Assembly: GCF_015694345.1 (NCBI RefSeq)
Contig: NZ_JADQDC010000006.1
Coordinates: 62,001-126,000, forward strand
Source: Novosphingobium jiangmenense
GTDB lineage: Bacteria; Pseudomonadota; Alphaproteobacteria; Sphingomonadales; Sphingomonadaceae
DNA length: 64,000 bases
Direction of reading: 5' to 3'
A program made the position numbers and the translations under genes. Shown here piece by piece: positions 17,001 through 24,971 of this stretch. The notes under the pieces were generated by a model. It was not told where the DNA came from. It made no database searches and saw only the letters and a program-made list of their open reading frames with translations. How positions within the stretch are numbered: the first letter of the stretch is position 1; each line of letters opens with the position of its first letter.

Positions 17001-17607
17001 TGCGCGCATAGGCCAGATCGATCAGCGCCTCTTCCGACGCTTCCTCGACCGGCTCGTTCCGCCGCGCAATCTCGATGTACAACCGCTCGGGGAACAGCTC
17101 CTGCAAACGGTCGAGATAGGCCTCGGCGGCGCTCTGCTGCTGCCCTGCCAGCAAGCGCGCCAGCGCGCCCTCGCCCGCCGCGGTCAGGCAAATCAGGCCA
17201 TCGGTATGCCCGACAAGGTCCGCCAGCACGACATGGGCCTCGAACTCGAGCGGCCGCTCCAGATGCGCGCGGCTGACGAGGTGGCAGAGGTTGTCATAGC
17301 CCCGCGCGTCCTGCGCATAGAGCGCCAGCCAGTCGACCGTCGGCGCAGCAGGCCCGAACCCTGTCGCCGCGCCCTCGCGCTCGGGCCGGGCCACGGCGAG
17401 CATCGTGCCGATGACCGGCTGCACGCCCATGTCCTTGCACGCCTTGGCATAGGCGACACTGCCATAGAGCCCGTTGCGATCGGTAATCGCCGCCGCCGGA
17501 AACCCCCGCTCCGCCGCCGTCTTGGCAATCGCCTTGGGATCGATCGCCCCGTCGAGCATCGTGTAGGACGAGTAGATGCGGAGCGGAACGAACGGGGCGT
17601 GGGGCAT
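14017..17607 (-). CDS. dnaE: DNA polymerase III alpha subunit
   Basis: This is the replicative polymerase. At 1,196 residues it has the full order: an N-terminal PHP domain, palm with GPGRGSGAGSLVAW and the catalytic PDFDIDF (about 436-442), fingers, helix-hairpin-helix region and C-terminal OB fold. The PHP domain is altered at its first metal motif (RIYSSYTMLDGA where many DnaE proteins have HSDYSMLDG), which fits an inactive PHP domain. Length and motifs mark it as DnaE1 and not the error-prone DnaE2. Gaps to the ligase (20 bp) and upstream (MITE region) suggest its promoter is in 17608-17690. Confidence 0.97.
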   Translation of the reverse strand: MPHAPFVPLRIYSSYTMLDGAIDPKAIAKTAAERGFPAAAITDRNGLYGSVAYAKACKDMGVQPVIGTMLAVARPEREGAATGFGPAAPTVDWLALYAQDARGYDNLCHLVSRAHLERPLEFEAHVVLADLVGHTDGLICLTAAGEGALARLLAGQQQSAAEAYLDRLQELFPERLYIEIARRNEPVEEASEEALIDLAYARNLPLVATNPACFAERGFYDAHDAMLCIASSTHVDSADRPRSSKEWWIKPAPVMEEIFKDLPEALANTLVVAQRCAVMPPKRKPILPSLAGDQEGEARMCAEDSRKGLVLRLKPYYPEAAHGELERVLCLGPDAEPDAADYPQLNVAGVWEEVLDYRKRLEFEIAIINRMGFGGYFLIVADFIKWAKENDIPVGPGRGSGAGSLVAWALTITDLDPIKLGLLFERFLNPERVSMPDFDIDFCETRRGEVIRYVQRKYGLDHVAQIITFGKLKARAVLRDTGRILQMSYGQTDRLCKMVPNHPTDPWPLPRALNGVAELKREYDRDPEVKRLIDLAMQLEGLPRNSSTHAAGVVIGDRPLAQLVPLYRDPRSDMPVTQFDMKHVEDAGLVKFDFLGLKTLSVLRKAVDLMAKRGISIDLSALAWDDEQTYKLLQSGDTVGVFQLESEGMRRTLAAVKPTNFGDIIALVSLYRPGPMDNIPLFGRRKNGLESIEYPHEKLAGILAETYGIFVYQEQVMQAAQILAGYSLGDADLLRRAMGKKVQAEMDAQRQRFVDGCKTVSDIPAAKANELFDLIDKFAGYGFNKSHAAAYALLAYQTAWLKTHYPHEFYAASMCFDMHQSEKLSVFVDDMRRNGVALAGPDINHSEAEFTVERISDGFAVRYALAGLRNVGEKAMEQIVEEREANGPYASLDDLFRRIPAGSMNRRQLEALAAGGALDCLEPNRAQVIANAELLMAVADEAARSRTSGQGGLFGGDDHATPATRLAETKPWSRADQMAAERENFGFYFAAHPVEEYRAVASANGARSYGSLMTSSGEPGGRSGAVMAALVENVQKRKTKKGKDFVMADFSDSSGLFSASCFEESLVEPFQQWARDGTCVLLNVELDRPNPDEPPRVTVRGARPLASVTSSSRMMLKLEVSKPEAITELAMLLPRGSGGTGEVLARLRTGGPKEPLVRLGNDFKLDSDLIERLIPIEGLANVALTARPERHLRLVE

Positions 17608-17690
17608 GGTTGCAAGATAGCAACTGACGCGGCGATTCAGGAGGGGTCCTGCGCGATCATCCCCAGTTGTGATGGTTCAGAAGAGAAGTG

Positions 17691-17926
17691 GTTTCGCGCA
17701 GAGGCGCAGAGGGAGCAGAGAAGAAGAGAGATTTCTCACGCAAAGACGCAAAGACGCGAAGATGTCGCGCGATGCGGCGAAGCCGCCCTGCTCGACGGGC
17801 GCTTCATTCGATTAGCGATGAAGGCCTATGGCGCGCACAATCTCTTCGCGTCTTTGCGTCTTCGCGTGAGTCATCCCGGGCGAAGCCCGTAACCTTCTCC
17901 GCGTCCTCTGCGCCTCTGCGCGAAAC
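17691..17926. repeat. MITE-like element, full-length copy, perfect 22 bp ends
   Basis: A 236 bp element ends in perfect inverted repeats GTTTCGCGCAGAGGCGCAGA (continuing GG) and the matching CCTCTGCGCCTCTGCGCGAA (continuing AC). Inside is a second nested inverted repeat, CTCACGCAAAGACGCAAAG near 17735 against CTTTGCGTCTTCGCGTGAG ending near 17870. It fills most of the dnaE-gpx gap and ends 6 bp before the gpx stop codon. No protein is encoded. Confidence 0.88.
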
Positions 17927-17931
17927 AAGGA

Positions 17932-18420
17932 TCAGAGCAGCGCCTCGATATCCTTCGCAATGCTCTCAGGCTTGTCGGTCGGCGCATAACGGCGCACCAC
18001 CTTGCCGTCGCGGCCGATCAGGAACTTGGTGAAGTTCCACTTGATCGCCTTCGAGCCGAGGATGCCGGGAGCCTCCTTCTTCAGCCAGTCGTAGAGCGGA
18101 TCGGCATTGTCGCCGTTGACCTCGATCTTGGCCATGAGCGGGAAGCTCAGGCCGAAGTTGACCTTGCAGAAGCTCTCGATCTCGTCCGCCGTGCCCGGTT
18201 CCTGCTTGCCGAACTGGTTGCAGGGGAAGGCCAGCACCTCGAAGCCCTTGTCGCCATAGTCCTTCCACAGCTTCTCGAGGCCATCGTACTGCGGGGTGAA
18301 GCCGCACTTCGATGCGGTGTTGACCACGAGCAGGACCTTGCCCTGCTTCTCGGCAAGATCGATCATCTCGCCATTGGGCTTCTTCGCCTTGAAATCGGCA
18401 ATCGTCTTCGGTCCACTCAT
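17932..18420 (-). CDS. glutathione peroxidase family protein
   Basis: A 162-residue Cys-type thiol peroxidase that reduces peroxides with thioredoxin or glutathione. The catalytic tetrad is visible: Cys39 in NTASKCGFTPQY, Gln73 in NQFGKQEPG, and Trp128-Asn129 in IKWNFTKFL. The second block VLAFPCNQFG is typical. The ATG overlaps the stop of the upstream 77-residue gene (ATGA), so translation is coupled and the hairpin before that gene could control both. Confidence 0.94.
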   Translation of the reverse strand: MSGPKTIADFKAKKPNGEMIDLAEKQGKVLLVVNTASKCGFTPQYDGLEKLWKDYGDKGFEVLAFPCNQFGKQEPGTADEIESFCKVNFGLSFPLMAKIEVNGDNADPLYDWLKKEAPGILGSKAIKWNFTKFLIGRDGKVVRRYAPTDKPESIAKDIEALL

Positions 18421-18650
18421 GCCAGCCCCTCCTTCGCCGCAATTTCGAGGATCTCGGTCACGTTGAGCGACTTGCCCCCGGCCACGTCGATCACCAGCCG
18501 CGCGCGCTGGGCGGCATCCATCGCCGCGACTTCGGCGACCAGCTCGCGCAAGGGAGCCTTCTTCAGCGAACTGAAATTGTACTGAAGTTCCGAGCCTTGG
18601 TCGTCACGCTCGTGCAGCGTCGCCTCGGCATTCCAATCGAGACCGGACAT
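18417..18650 (-). CDS. small conserved-looking protein upstream of gpx, function unknown
   Basis: A 77-residue acidic protein starts at ATG 18650 with GGGGAG 7-8 bp upstream. I do not recognise a domain. The C-terminal half (FSSLKKAPLRELVAEVAAM, then RLVIDVAGG and EILEIAAKEG) lines up with the C-terminal half of the neighbouring 87-residue protein at 18715-18978, so the two appear to be paralogues. It overlaps gpx by 4 bp. An earlier in-frame start exists but would lie inside the hairpin. Confidence 0.75.
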   Translation of the reverse strand: MSGLDWNAEATLHERDDQGSELQYNFSSLKKAPLRELVAEVAAMDAAQRARLVIDVAGGKSLNVTEILEIAAKEGLA

Positions 18651-18655
18651 GTCTT

Positions 18656-18694
18656 CTCCCCTTGTCGTGCAAATGGTTCGCACGACAAGGGGAG
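18656..18694 (-). promoter_or_regulatory. 15 bp perfect hairpin covering the ribosome binding site
   Basis: CTCCCCTTGTCGTGC pairs perfectly with GCACGACAAGGGGAG around a 9-base loop. In the minus-strand transcript the 3' arm holds the GGGGAG Shine-Dalgarno sequence of the 77-residue gene, whose ATG begins 6 bases later. The structure would block translation until melted or bound. It has no T-run after it, so it is a weak candidate for a plain terminator of the upstream gene, though it may do both. Confidence 0.7.
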
Positions 18695-18714
18695 CGGATC
18701 AACGGCAAATCGGT

Positions 18715-18978
18715 TCAGGCCGGAAAGTCGATCCGGCGGGCCAGCGCCGCGATTTCGGCGGGGCTGTACTGGCGATCCCCGGACTTCTCGATCACCAGGG
18801 TCTGGCGCTCGTCTTCCGGCATCCGCGCAACCATGCGCACCATGTCGGCAAAGGTGCCGGAATGCAGCGAGGCGAAACCATGGAACACGCCGTCGGCCGC
18901 TTCACGGCGCAGGACAACGGCGTGGTCGCTCCAGAACGAGGCCGCATCGGCGGCTTCGGCGCGGATCGTGGTGTTCAT
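18715..18978 (-). CDS. small protein related to the 77-residue neighbour, function unknown
   Basis: An 87-residue protein with a good AAGGAG 8-9 bp before ATG 18978. No known domain is recognised. Residues from about 35 on (FASLHSGTFADMVRMVARM, RQTLVIEKSGDR, SPAEIAALARRI) align with the C-terminal half of the protein at 18417-18650. A run of T residues and a GC-rich stretch just upstream may include its promoter. Both small genes and gpx may form one transcript; an oxidative stress link rests only on the gpx neighbour. Confidence 0.75.
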   Translation of the reverse strand: MNTTIRAEAADAASFWSDHAVVLRREAADGVFHGFASLHSGTFADMVRMVARMPEDERQTLVIEKSGDRQYSPAEIAALARRIDFPA

Positions 18979-19030
18979 ATGATACGATCTCCTTCTGCAC
19001 CCAAAAACGCGCGAAGGAGACGTTGTATCC

Positions 19031-19705
19031 CTATTCCAGCACGCCCTCGTGCAGCCGCACCACCCGGTCCATGCGCATGGCCAGCCGCTCGTTGTGCGTG
19101 GCGATCAGCGCCGCGCTGCCTTCGCCGCGCACCAGCTTGAGGAATTCCTCGAGCACGCGGTCCGCCGTCGCCTCGTCGAGGTTGCCGGTCGGCTCGTCGG
19201 CCAGCACCATCTCGGGCCGGTTGGCCAGCGCGCGCGCCACGGCAACGCGCTGCTGCTCACCGCCCGACAACTGGCTCGGACGGTGATCGAGCCGCTTGGC
19301 AAGACCGAGCGCCGTCAGCAGTTCGGTCGCCCGCACTTCGGCCTCGTCCCGCGATTTGCCCGCCACCATCTGCGGCAGCACCACGTTCTCGATCGCGTTG
19401 AAATCGGGCAGGAGGTGGTGGAACTGATAGACGAAGCCGAGGTGATCGCGGCGCAGCGCGGTGCGGTCATCGCCCGAAAGCTGCGAGGCGTTGGTCCCGG
19501 CAATCTCGATGAGCCCGGAAAAGCCGCCCTCCAGCAGGCCTATCGCCTGCAGCATGGTCGACTTCCCCGAGCCCGAAGGCCCCAGCAGCGCGACGATCTC
19601 GCCGGGCCGGATCTCGAGGTTAACCCCCCGCAGCACGTCGATGGTAACCCCACCCTGGCTGAACGAGCGGCGCAGGTCCTGCAATCTGACAACGGGATCA
19701 CTCAT
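19031..19705 (-). CDS. lolD: lipoprotein-releasing system ATP-binding protein
   Basis: LolD is the ATPase of LolCDE, which releases lipoproteins from the inner membrane for transfer to LolA. The 224-residue protein has Walker [10 protein letters not shown] (42-50), a Q-loop in [12 protein letters not shown], the ABC signature [15 protein letters not shown], and Walker [12 protein letters not shown]. The FHHLLPDF segment is characteristic of LolD. It starts inside the permease gene end (8 bp overlap), so the two are one operon. Confidence 0.95.
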   Translation of the reverse strand: MSDPVVRLQDLRRSFSQGGVTIDVLRGVNLEIRPGEIVALLGPSGSGKSTMLQAIGLLEGGFSGLIEIAGTNASQLSGDDRTALRRDHLGFVYQFHHLLPDFNAIENVVLPQMVAGKSRDEAEVRATELLTALGLAKRLDHRPSQLSGGEQQRVAVARALANRPEMVLADEPTGNLDEATADRVLEEFLKLVRGEGSAALIATHNERLAMRMDRVVRLHEGVLE

Positions 19706-20939
19706 AACGCAGCACCTGAACCGGGTCCGTGCTGGCGGCCTTCAGCGCGGGATAGAGCGTGGCAAGGAACGAGAACAGCAGCGCCATCAGGCAGATCGTG
19801 GTGATCTCGACCGGGTCGGACCGGCTCGGCAGTTCGGTCAGGAAGCGGATCGAGGGGTCCCACAGGTTCTGCCCCGTCAGCCACTGGATCGCGTTGACGA
19901 TGGGCTGGCGGAAGAACAGGAATACGAAGCCCAGCAGCAGCCCCGAAAGCGTGCCCAGTGCGCCGATCACGAAGCCGATGGTCACGAAGATCTTGAGCAG
20001 GCTCTTCCGCGTCGCCCCCATCGTGCGCAGGATCGCGATGTCGCGCGTCTTGGCGCGGACCAGCATGATCAGCGAGGACAGGATGTTGAACACCGCCACC
20101 AGCACGATGATCGACAGCACGATGAACATCGCCACCCGCTCCACCGCCAGCGCCTCGAACAGGCTGGCGTTGATCGTCTTCCAGTCGGTGACGACGGCGA
20201 TGCCATCGAGGTCCTGCTTCACCTTGGCGAGCGTTTCCATGACCGTGTCGGCATTGGTCGTGGTCACCTCGATCATGCCGATGCTGTCGCCGGTCAGCAG
20301 CAGCGTCTGCGCGTCATTGATCGGCATGACGACATAGGCGTTGTCGTAATCATAGACACCGATCTCGAAGATCGCCGAGACGGTATAGGCAATCTCTCGC
20401 GGCACAGTGCCAAACGGTGTCGAGCGGCCCTGCGGATTGATGATCGTGATGCTGTCTCCCACCCGTGCGCCGAGGTTCTGCGCCAGCCGCGAGCCGATGG
20501 CGATATTGCCCGATCCCGGCCGCAGCGAGGCGATGACGCCATCGACGCGCTTTTCCTCGAGCCGCTTGATGTCGCCCGCCGTATTGCCGCGCACGAGGAT
20601 CGCCTCGACCCGCCCGTTGAAGCTGGCCAGCAGCGGCTGCTCGATCAGCGGCGAAGCGTGGGTAACGCCGGGCGTCGCCTCGACCTTCTTGAGGATGTCC
20701 TGCCAGTCATCGAGCCGCCCGCCATAGGCCTGGATGATCGCATGGCCGTTCAGGCCCACGATCTTGTCGAGCAGTTCGGCGCGGAAGCCGTTCATCACGC
20801 TCATCACGATGACCAGCGCGGCCACGCCGAGCATGACGGCGACAAGGCTGATACCGGCCACAAGGGCAATGAAAGCCTCGCCCCGCCCCGGCAGCATGTA
20901 GCGCTTGGCGATGGTCCATTCGAATGGAGACAGGATCAA
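19698..20939 (-). CDS. lolC: lipoprotein-releasing system permease (LolC/LolE family)
   Basis: The permease partner of LolD. The protein (about 413 residues) has the family start [24 protein letters not shown], one N-terminal membrane segment ([31 protein letters not shown]), a large periplasmic domain and three C-terminal membrane segments. A single permease gene suggests a LolF-type homodimer, as known from many alphaproteobacteria. The start chosen is TTG 20939 with AGAGGA 5 bp upstream; the frame stays open to 21029 but those residues do not look like the family. Confidence 0.92.
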   Translation of the reverse strand: MILSPFEWTIAKRYMLPGRGEAFIALVAGISLVAVMLGVAALVIVMSVMNGFRAELLDKIVGLNGHAIIQAYGGRLDDWQDILKKVEATPGVTHASPLIEQPLLASFNGRVEAILVRGNTAGDIKRLEEKRVDGVIASLRPGSGNIAIGSRLAQNLGARVGDSITIINPQGRSTPFGTVPREIAYTVSAIFEIGVYDYDNAYVVMPINDAQTLLLTGDSIGMIEVTTTNADTVMETLAKVKQDLDGIAVVTDWKTINASLFEALAVERVAMFIVLSIIVLVAVFNILSSLIMLVRAKTRDIAILRTMGATRKSLLKIFVTIGFVIGALGTLSGLLLGFVFLFFRQPIVNAIQWLTGQNLWDPSIRFLTELPSRSDPVEITTICLMALLFSFLATLYPALKAASTDPVQVLRYE

Positions 20940-21039
20940 GCAGCGGTCCTCTGGCAGGAATGCGTCGCCGGAATGCCGGAGACGGTTGCGGATGTAGGCG
21001 GCTGCGCGGCAAACGGCAATGCCGTCCAAATCGCGCGGG

Positions 21040-21975
21040 TCAGAGTGCGGAGCTTGTCCGCTCGAGCCGGGCGATGCGGTCCTGCATCTCCTGCATCTCG
21101 ATGATCCGCCGATGGCGCTCGCATGACAGCGGCAGCGCGGCGAGCACGCTCACCCCGACATAGAGCTGGAAGAACTGGATGCGGTCTCCGAACGCGATGT
21201 CCATGCCCGCAATCGGGCCATGGCCCATGACCGTCATTCCGCCGCCCAGCCCGATCAGCAGGAGCGGCATCAGCGTGGTGATCGCGGCCGGAACCAGCGC
21301 CGAGGAAATCATCAGGAACACCAGCGGGAATACCAGCAGGGCACGCATGTCGAGCAGGAAAACCAGTCCGATGACCAGCATGAACGAGCCGAACACCAGC
21401 GTCGCCAGCGGCAACTGGCGCGCCGGTGGCAGGAAGCTGCGCCCTCGCCCAAGCCGGTGATAGATATAGTGGAACACCGGCAGGCAGGCGACCAGGCCGA
21501 GAGCGTGCCCGATGATCCAGTGCGTGAAGTTCTCGATCGGCGGCAGTCCCAGCGCCAGCCACGCGACAAGCGAGGCGAGCGATCCGGTTATCAGCGGAAT
21601 GGTCAGGCCGATGCCGAGGTAGAACGAAGTCACCCATTCCAGGATGTCGTGTGGCCAGAACGCCTCGGTTATGCGGCGCCACGCCAGCGCGACCGCGACA
21701 GCCTCGGCCATGTTGATCAGCGCCAGCGGAACTGCAGATGCCCAGCCCATCCCGAAATACCCGGTCACGACCGTGCTCACGAGACCGCAGGGGATGACCC
21801 AGCGCGGCCAGAGTGCGACGGGCAGATGCACGAGCCGCCCCGCCAGCAATGCGCTGGCGATCCACACCATCGCGACGCCACCGGAAAACCGGCCAAAGGC
21901 AACGGCGCCGAACGCCAACGCGAAGTAGGCGATGGCGGTGCTGGCAGGACCGGCAAGGGAGCGGGCAAGGCGCAT
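21040..21975 (-). CDS. MASE1 domain membrane protein without output domain
   Basis: A 311-residue protein with about eight hydrophobic segments resembling the MASE1 membrane sensor domain, which usually sits in front of histidine kinase or GGDEF domains. Here the membrane part ends in a short charged helix (RHRRIIEMQEMQDRIARLER) and stops, so no signalling domain is present. Either it acts through a separate partner via the coiled-coil-like tail, or the output module has been lost. It lies upstream of the lolC/E gene on the same strand. Confidence 0.75.
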   Translation of the reverse strand: MRLARSLAGPASTAIAYFALAFGAVAFGRFSGGVAMVWIASALLAGRLVHLPVALWPRWVIPCGLVSTVVTGYFGMGWASAVPLALINMAEAVAVALAWRRITEAFWPHDILEWVTSFYLGIGLTIPLITGSLASLVAWLALGLPPIENFTHWIIGHALGLVACLPVFHYIYHRLGRGRSFLPPARQLPLATLVFGSFMLVIGLVFLLDMRALLVFPLVFLMISSALVPAAITTLMPLLLIGLGGGMTVMGHGPIAGMDIAFGDRIQFFQLYVGVSVLAALPLSCERHRRIIEMQEMQDRIARLERTSSAL

Positions 21976-22045
21976 GCGCCTGTTTTTGCCCCACTTCGGT
22001 TAATTTTTCGCAGCGCTTACAACGCGGTGACATCGATGGTCTTGA

Positions 22046-22138
22046 TCAGCGCAGGACAACGCCAAGCAGGTAGGACAGCGTCCCCGCCGCCACGAACAGC
22101 GCCACCAGGGCCAGCAGGACGATCCTCACCATCTTCAC
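22046..22138 (-). CDS. 28-30 residue single-pass membrane peptide
   Basis: From GTG 22138 (or ATG 22132) a peptide reads VKMVRIVLLALVALFVAAGT and continues SYLLGVVLR before TGA. It is one hydrophobic helix with a basic N terminus. GGAG lies about 8 bp before the GTG. Such small membrane proteins are often missed. It lies in the gap between MASE1 and purF. Translation is unproven. Confidence 0.45.
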   Translation of the reverse strand: MKMVRIVLLALVALFVAAGTLSYLLGVVLR

Positions 22139-22323
22139 TTGAAATCTCCATCCGCCGGGTTCGTGGCACCAACTACGCCCCAGAGGATTCACGGTTCCCG
22201 GCAGGAACCGGGGTTGCTGTCAGGCGCATGGCAAAGCTTGCCCTTGCCAAGGGGCGCAAACGTCGCCATTTGGGCGCCAGAAATCGGCCGGCGCGCACGC
22301 GCCCACGCGAGTCCACGGGACCC

Positions 22324-23814
22324 ATGACCACAGATCTTGAACTTTCCGATGCAACGCCGTGGGATATCGGGGCCGATGACGACAAGCTGCGCGAAGAGTG
22401 CGGCATCTTCGGCGTACTCGGCGTTCGTGACGCGGCGGCGACAGTCGCGCTCGGCCTCCATGCCCTGCAGCATCGCGGGCAGGAAGCCGTCGGCATCACC
22501 AGCTTCGACGGGCAGGAGTTCTACCAGCGCAAGGGCATCGGCCATGTCGCGGCGAACTTCTCGACCGGCTCGGCCATCGCCGAACTGCCGGGCACGATGG
22601 CTTCGGGCCACGTCCGCTATTCGACCACGGGCGGCGCGGGCCTGCGCAACGTGCAGCCACTGTTTGCCGATCTCGCCTCGGGCGGCTTCTCGATCGCGCA
22701 CAACGGCAACATCTCCAACGCGATGTTCCTGAAGCGCGATCTTGTCCGCAAGGGCGCGATCTTCCAGTCGACTTCGGACACCGAGGTGATCATCCACCTC
22801 GTGGCGACGAGCCGCTATCCGACGCTGCTTGACCGCTTCGTCGATGCCCTGCGCCTCGTCGAAGGTGCCTATTCACTGATCTGCATGACGCCCGAGGGCA
22901 TGATCGCCTGCCGCGATCCGCTCGGCATCCGCCCGCTGGTGATGGGCAAGCTGGGTGATGCAGTGGTCTTTGCCAGCGAAACCGTCGCGCTCGACGTCGT
23001 CGGCGCGGACTTCGTGCGCGAAGTGGAACCCGGCGAACTGATTCAGGTCGACCTCGACGGCAACCTCAGCACCCACCGCCCGTTCGGCAAGCCCAACGCC
23101 CGCCCCTGCATCTTCGAGCACGTCTATTTCAGCCGTCCGGACTCGGTCATGGGCGGCAGCTCGGTCTACCAGGTGCGCAAGGCCATCGGCGCGCAGCTGG
23201 CCATGGAAAGCCCGGCGGACGCCGATCTCGTCATCCCGGTGCCTGACAGCGGCGTGCCCGCCGCACTCGGCTATGCCCAGCAGTCCGGCATTCCGTTCGA
23301 ACTCGGCATCATCCGCTCGCACTACGTCGGCCGCACCTTCATCCAGCCCTCCGACGGGGCACGCAATGCGGACGTCAAGCGCAAGCACAACGCCAACCGC
23401 GCGCTGGTCGCCGGCAAGCGCATCGTGCTGATCGACGATTCGATCGTGCGCGGCACCACCAGCCTCAAGATCGTGCAGATGATGCGCGATGCCGGGGCCG
23501 CCGAAGTCCACATGCGCATCGCCAGCCCGCCGACCGAGCATTCGTGCTTCTACGGCGTCGACACGCCCGAGCGCTCGAAGCTGCTCGCCGCGCGCATGGA
23601 CGTGGCCGCCATGGCCGAGTTCATCCACGCTGACAGCCTCGCCTTCGTCTCGATCGACGGGCTCTACCGCGCCGTCGGCGAAGCCGAGCGCAACAAGGCC
23701 TGCCCGCAGTATTGCGATGCCTGCTTCTCGGGTGAGTATCCGACGCGGCTGACAGACCTTGCCGATCGCGAAAGCCCGGACCAGCTTTCGCTGCCGGTCG
23801 GAAAGGTCGCGTAA
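22324..23814 (+). CDS. purF: amidophosphoribosyltransferase
   Basis: PurF makes phosphoribosylamine from PRPP and glutamine, the first committed step of purine synthesis. The 496-residue protein starts at ATG 22324; a 25-residue propeptide precedes the catalytic Cys26 in [10 protein letters not shown], to be exposed by cleavage. Further marks are [25 protein letters not shown] and the PRPP loop [14 protein letters not shown]. The C-terminal [14 protein letters not shown] is typical of Fe-S-type PurF. A 2 bp gap separates it from the SDR gene. Confidence 0.97.
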   Translation: MTTDLELSDATPWDIGADDDKLREECGIFGVLGVRDAAATVALGLHALQHRGQEAVGITSFDGQEFYQRKGIGHVAANFSTGSAIAELPGTMASGHVRYSTTGGAGLRNVQPLFADLASGGFSIAHNGNISNAMFLKRDLVRKGAIFQSTSDTEVIIHLVATSRYPTLLDRFVDALRLVEGAYSLICMTPEGMIACRDPLGIRPLVMGKLGDAVVFASETVALDVVGADFVREVEPGELIQVDLDGNLSTHRPFGKPNARPCIFEHVYFSRPDSVMGGSSVYQVRKAIGAQLAMESPADADLVIPVPDSGVPAALGYAQQSGIPFELGIIRSHYVGRTFIQPSDGARNADVKRKHNANRALVAGKRIVLIDDSIVRGTTSLKIVQMMRDAGAAEVHMRIASPPTEHSCFYGVDTPERSKLLAARMDVAAMAEFIHADSLAFVSIDGLYRAVGEAERNKACPQYCDACFSGEYPTRLTDLADRESPDQLSLPVGKVA

Positions 23815-23815
23815 G

Positions 23816-24523
23816 ATGAGCCTCGAGGGGCAAGTCGCGCTGGTCACCGGCGCAAGCCGCGGCATTGGCGCGGCCACGGCCAAGGCCCTGGCCGCTGCCG
23901 GGGCGCACGTCGTGCTGGTCGCGCGCAATGCCAAGGACCTCGAGAAGATCGAGGAAGAGATCTTCGAGGCAGGCGGCAGTGCCACCATCGCCCCGCTCGA
24001 TCTGGCCGAACCCGAAGGCATCGCCCGCCTTGCCACGGCAATCTCGGGCCGCTGGAAGGCGCTCGACATTCTGGTAATCAACGCCGCCGTCCTGCCCACG
24101 CTCACCCCGGTCTGGCAGATCGATGCGCGCGAATTCAACCAGGCGCTCACCCTCAATGTCCTCGCCACGCAGGCGCTGCTCGCCGGATTTGACGGCATGC
24201 TGCGCAAGAGCAAGGACGCCCGCGTCGTCGGCGTGACCAGCAGCGTCGGCGCCACCCCGCGCGCCTATTGGGGAGCATACGGCGCCTCCAAGGCCGCGTT
24301 CGACAACCTGCTCAACAGCTACGGGCAGGAAGTGCGCAATACCGCCGCGATCCGTGTCGCCGTGGTCGATCCCGGCGCTACCCGCACCAAGATGCGCGCC
24401 CGCGCCTATCCCGGCGAAGACCCGCAGACGGTCAAGGCTCCGGAAGTCGTTGCTGACCGGATCGTTGCGCTTCTTGGTGAACAGTTCGCCAGCCCGCACC
24501 GCATCCGCGTTAACCAGGACTGA
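23816..24523 (+). CDS. short-chain dehydrogenase/reductase
   Basis: A 235-residue classical SDR that follows purF by one base. It has the NAD(P)-binding TGASRGIGAATAKAL (residues 12-26), VINAA near 80, a catalytic serine in VTSSVG and Tyr-Lys in YGASK. The substrate cannot be read from the sequence. An SDR directly after purF is a common arrangement in sphingomonads. A basic residue following the first strand (VLVAR) suggests NADP preference. Confidence 0.9.
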   Translation: MSLEGQVALVTGASRGIGAATAKALAAAGAHVVLVARNAKDLEKIEEEIFEAGGSATIAPLDLAEPEGIARLATAISGRWKALDILVINAAVLPTLTPVWQIDAREFNQALTLNVLATQALLAGFDGMLRKSKDARVVGVTSSVGATPRAYWGAYGASKAAFDNLLNSYGQEVRNTAAIRVAVVDPGATRTKMRARAYPGEDPQTVKAPEVVADRIVALLGEQFASPHRIRVNQD

Positions 24524-24614
24524 TAGTCCGGAATTAACGCAGCAGGGCGATTCTTTGCAAAGGTTTGCCGATCCGTCGGCAGGCCGGAAACGCAATGGGT
24601 CGAGGTCGCCCGGC

Positions 24615-24968
24615 ATGACGACGACGGATTGGAATACGAACATCTATGGCCAGGCCGCGCTCGAGGATCGCAGCGCACCCCGCCAGCGCGTCAACATTCC
24701 GGCGACCCTGAGGCCTTCGGGCGGCAAGGGCTTCCAGACGGTCGTGCTCGACCTCTCGCTCGGCGGCTTCTGCGCCAACGCCTTGCAGCGCATGCACCCG
24801 GGCAACCGCTGCTGGCTGACCTTGCCGGGCATGGAAGCGCTTCAGGCCGAGGTGGTATGGTGGGACAGCGGCCGCGTGGGCTGCGCCTTTGCCAACCTGC
24901 TCAGCCCGATCGTCCACGACAACATCCTCGCCCGCTATCGCGGCGACGGTGTTTTCCGCAGGCCGTGA
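24615..24968 (+). CDS. PilZ domain protein (c-di-GMP binding)
   Basis: A 117-residue protein consisting of one PilZ domain. The two binding motifs for cyclic di-GMP are present: R-x-x-x-R within RSAPRQR (Arg19-Arg23) and D-x-S-x-x-G in LDLSLGG (Asp46-Gly51). Such single-domain proteins carry a c-di-GMP signal to motility or surface functions. It ends 3 bp before the convergent methyltransferase stop. Confidence 0.88.
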   Translation: MTTTDWNTNIYGQAALEDRSAPRQRVNIPATLRPSGGKGFQTVVLDLSLGGFCANALQRMHPGNRCWLTLPGMEALQAEVVWWDSGRVGCAFANLLSPIVHDNILARYRGDGVFRRP

Positions 24969-24971
24969 GAG

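Noticed and set aside
17691..17926. CRISPR array
   Set aside because: The words are inverted, not direct, repeats, and there are no spacers of even length or cas genes.
21220..22323. Long extension upstream of purF in the same frame
   Set aside because: The residues are low-complexity Gln/Arg and lie opposite the MASE1 gene; PurF begins at 22324 by family length and propeptide size.
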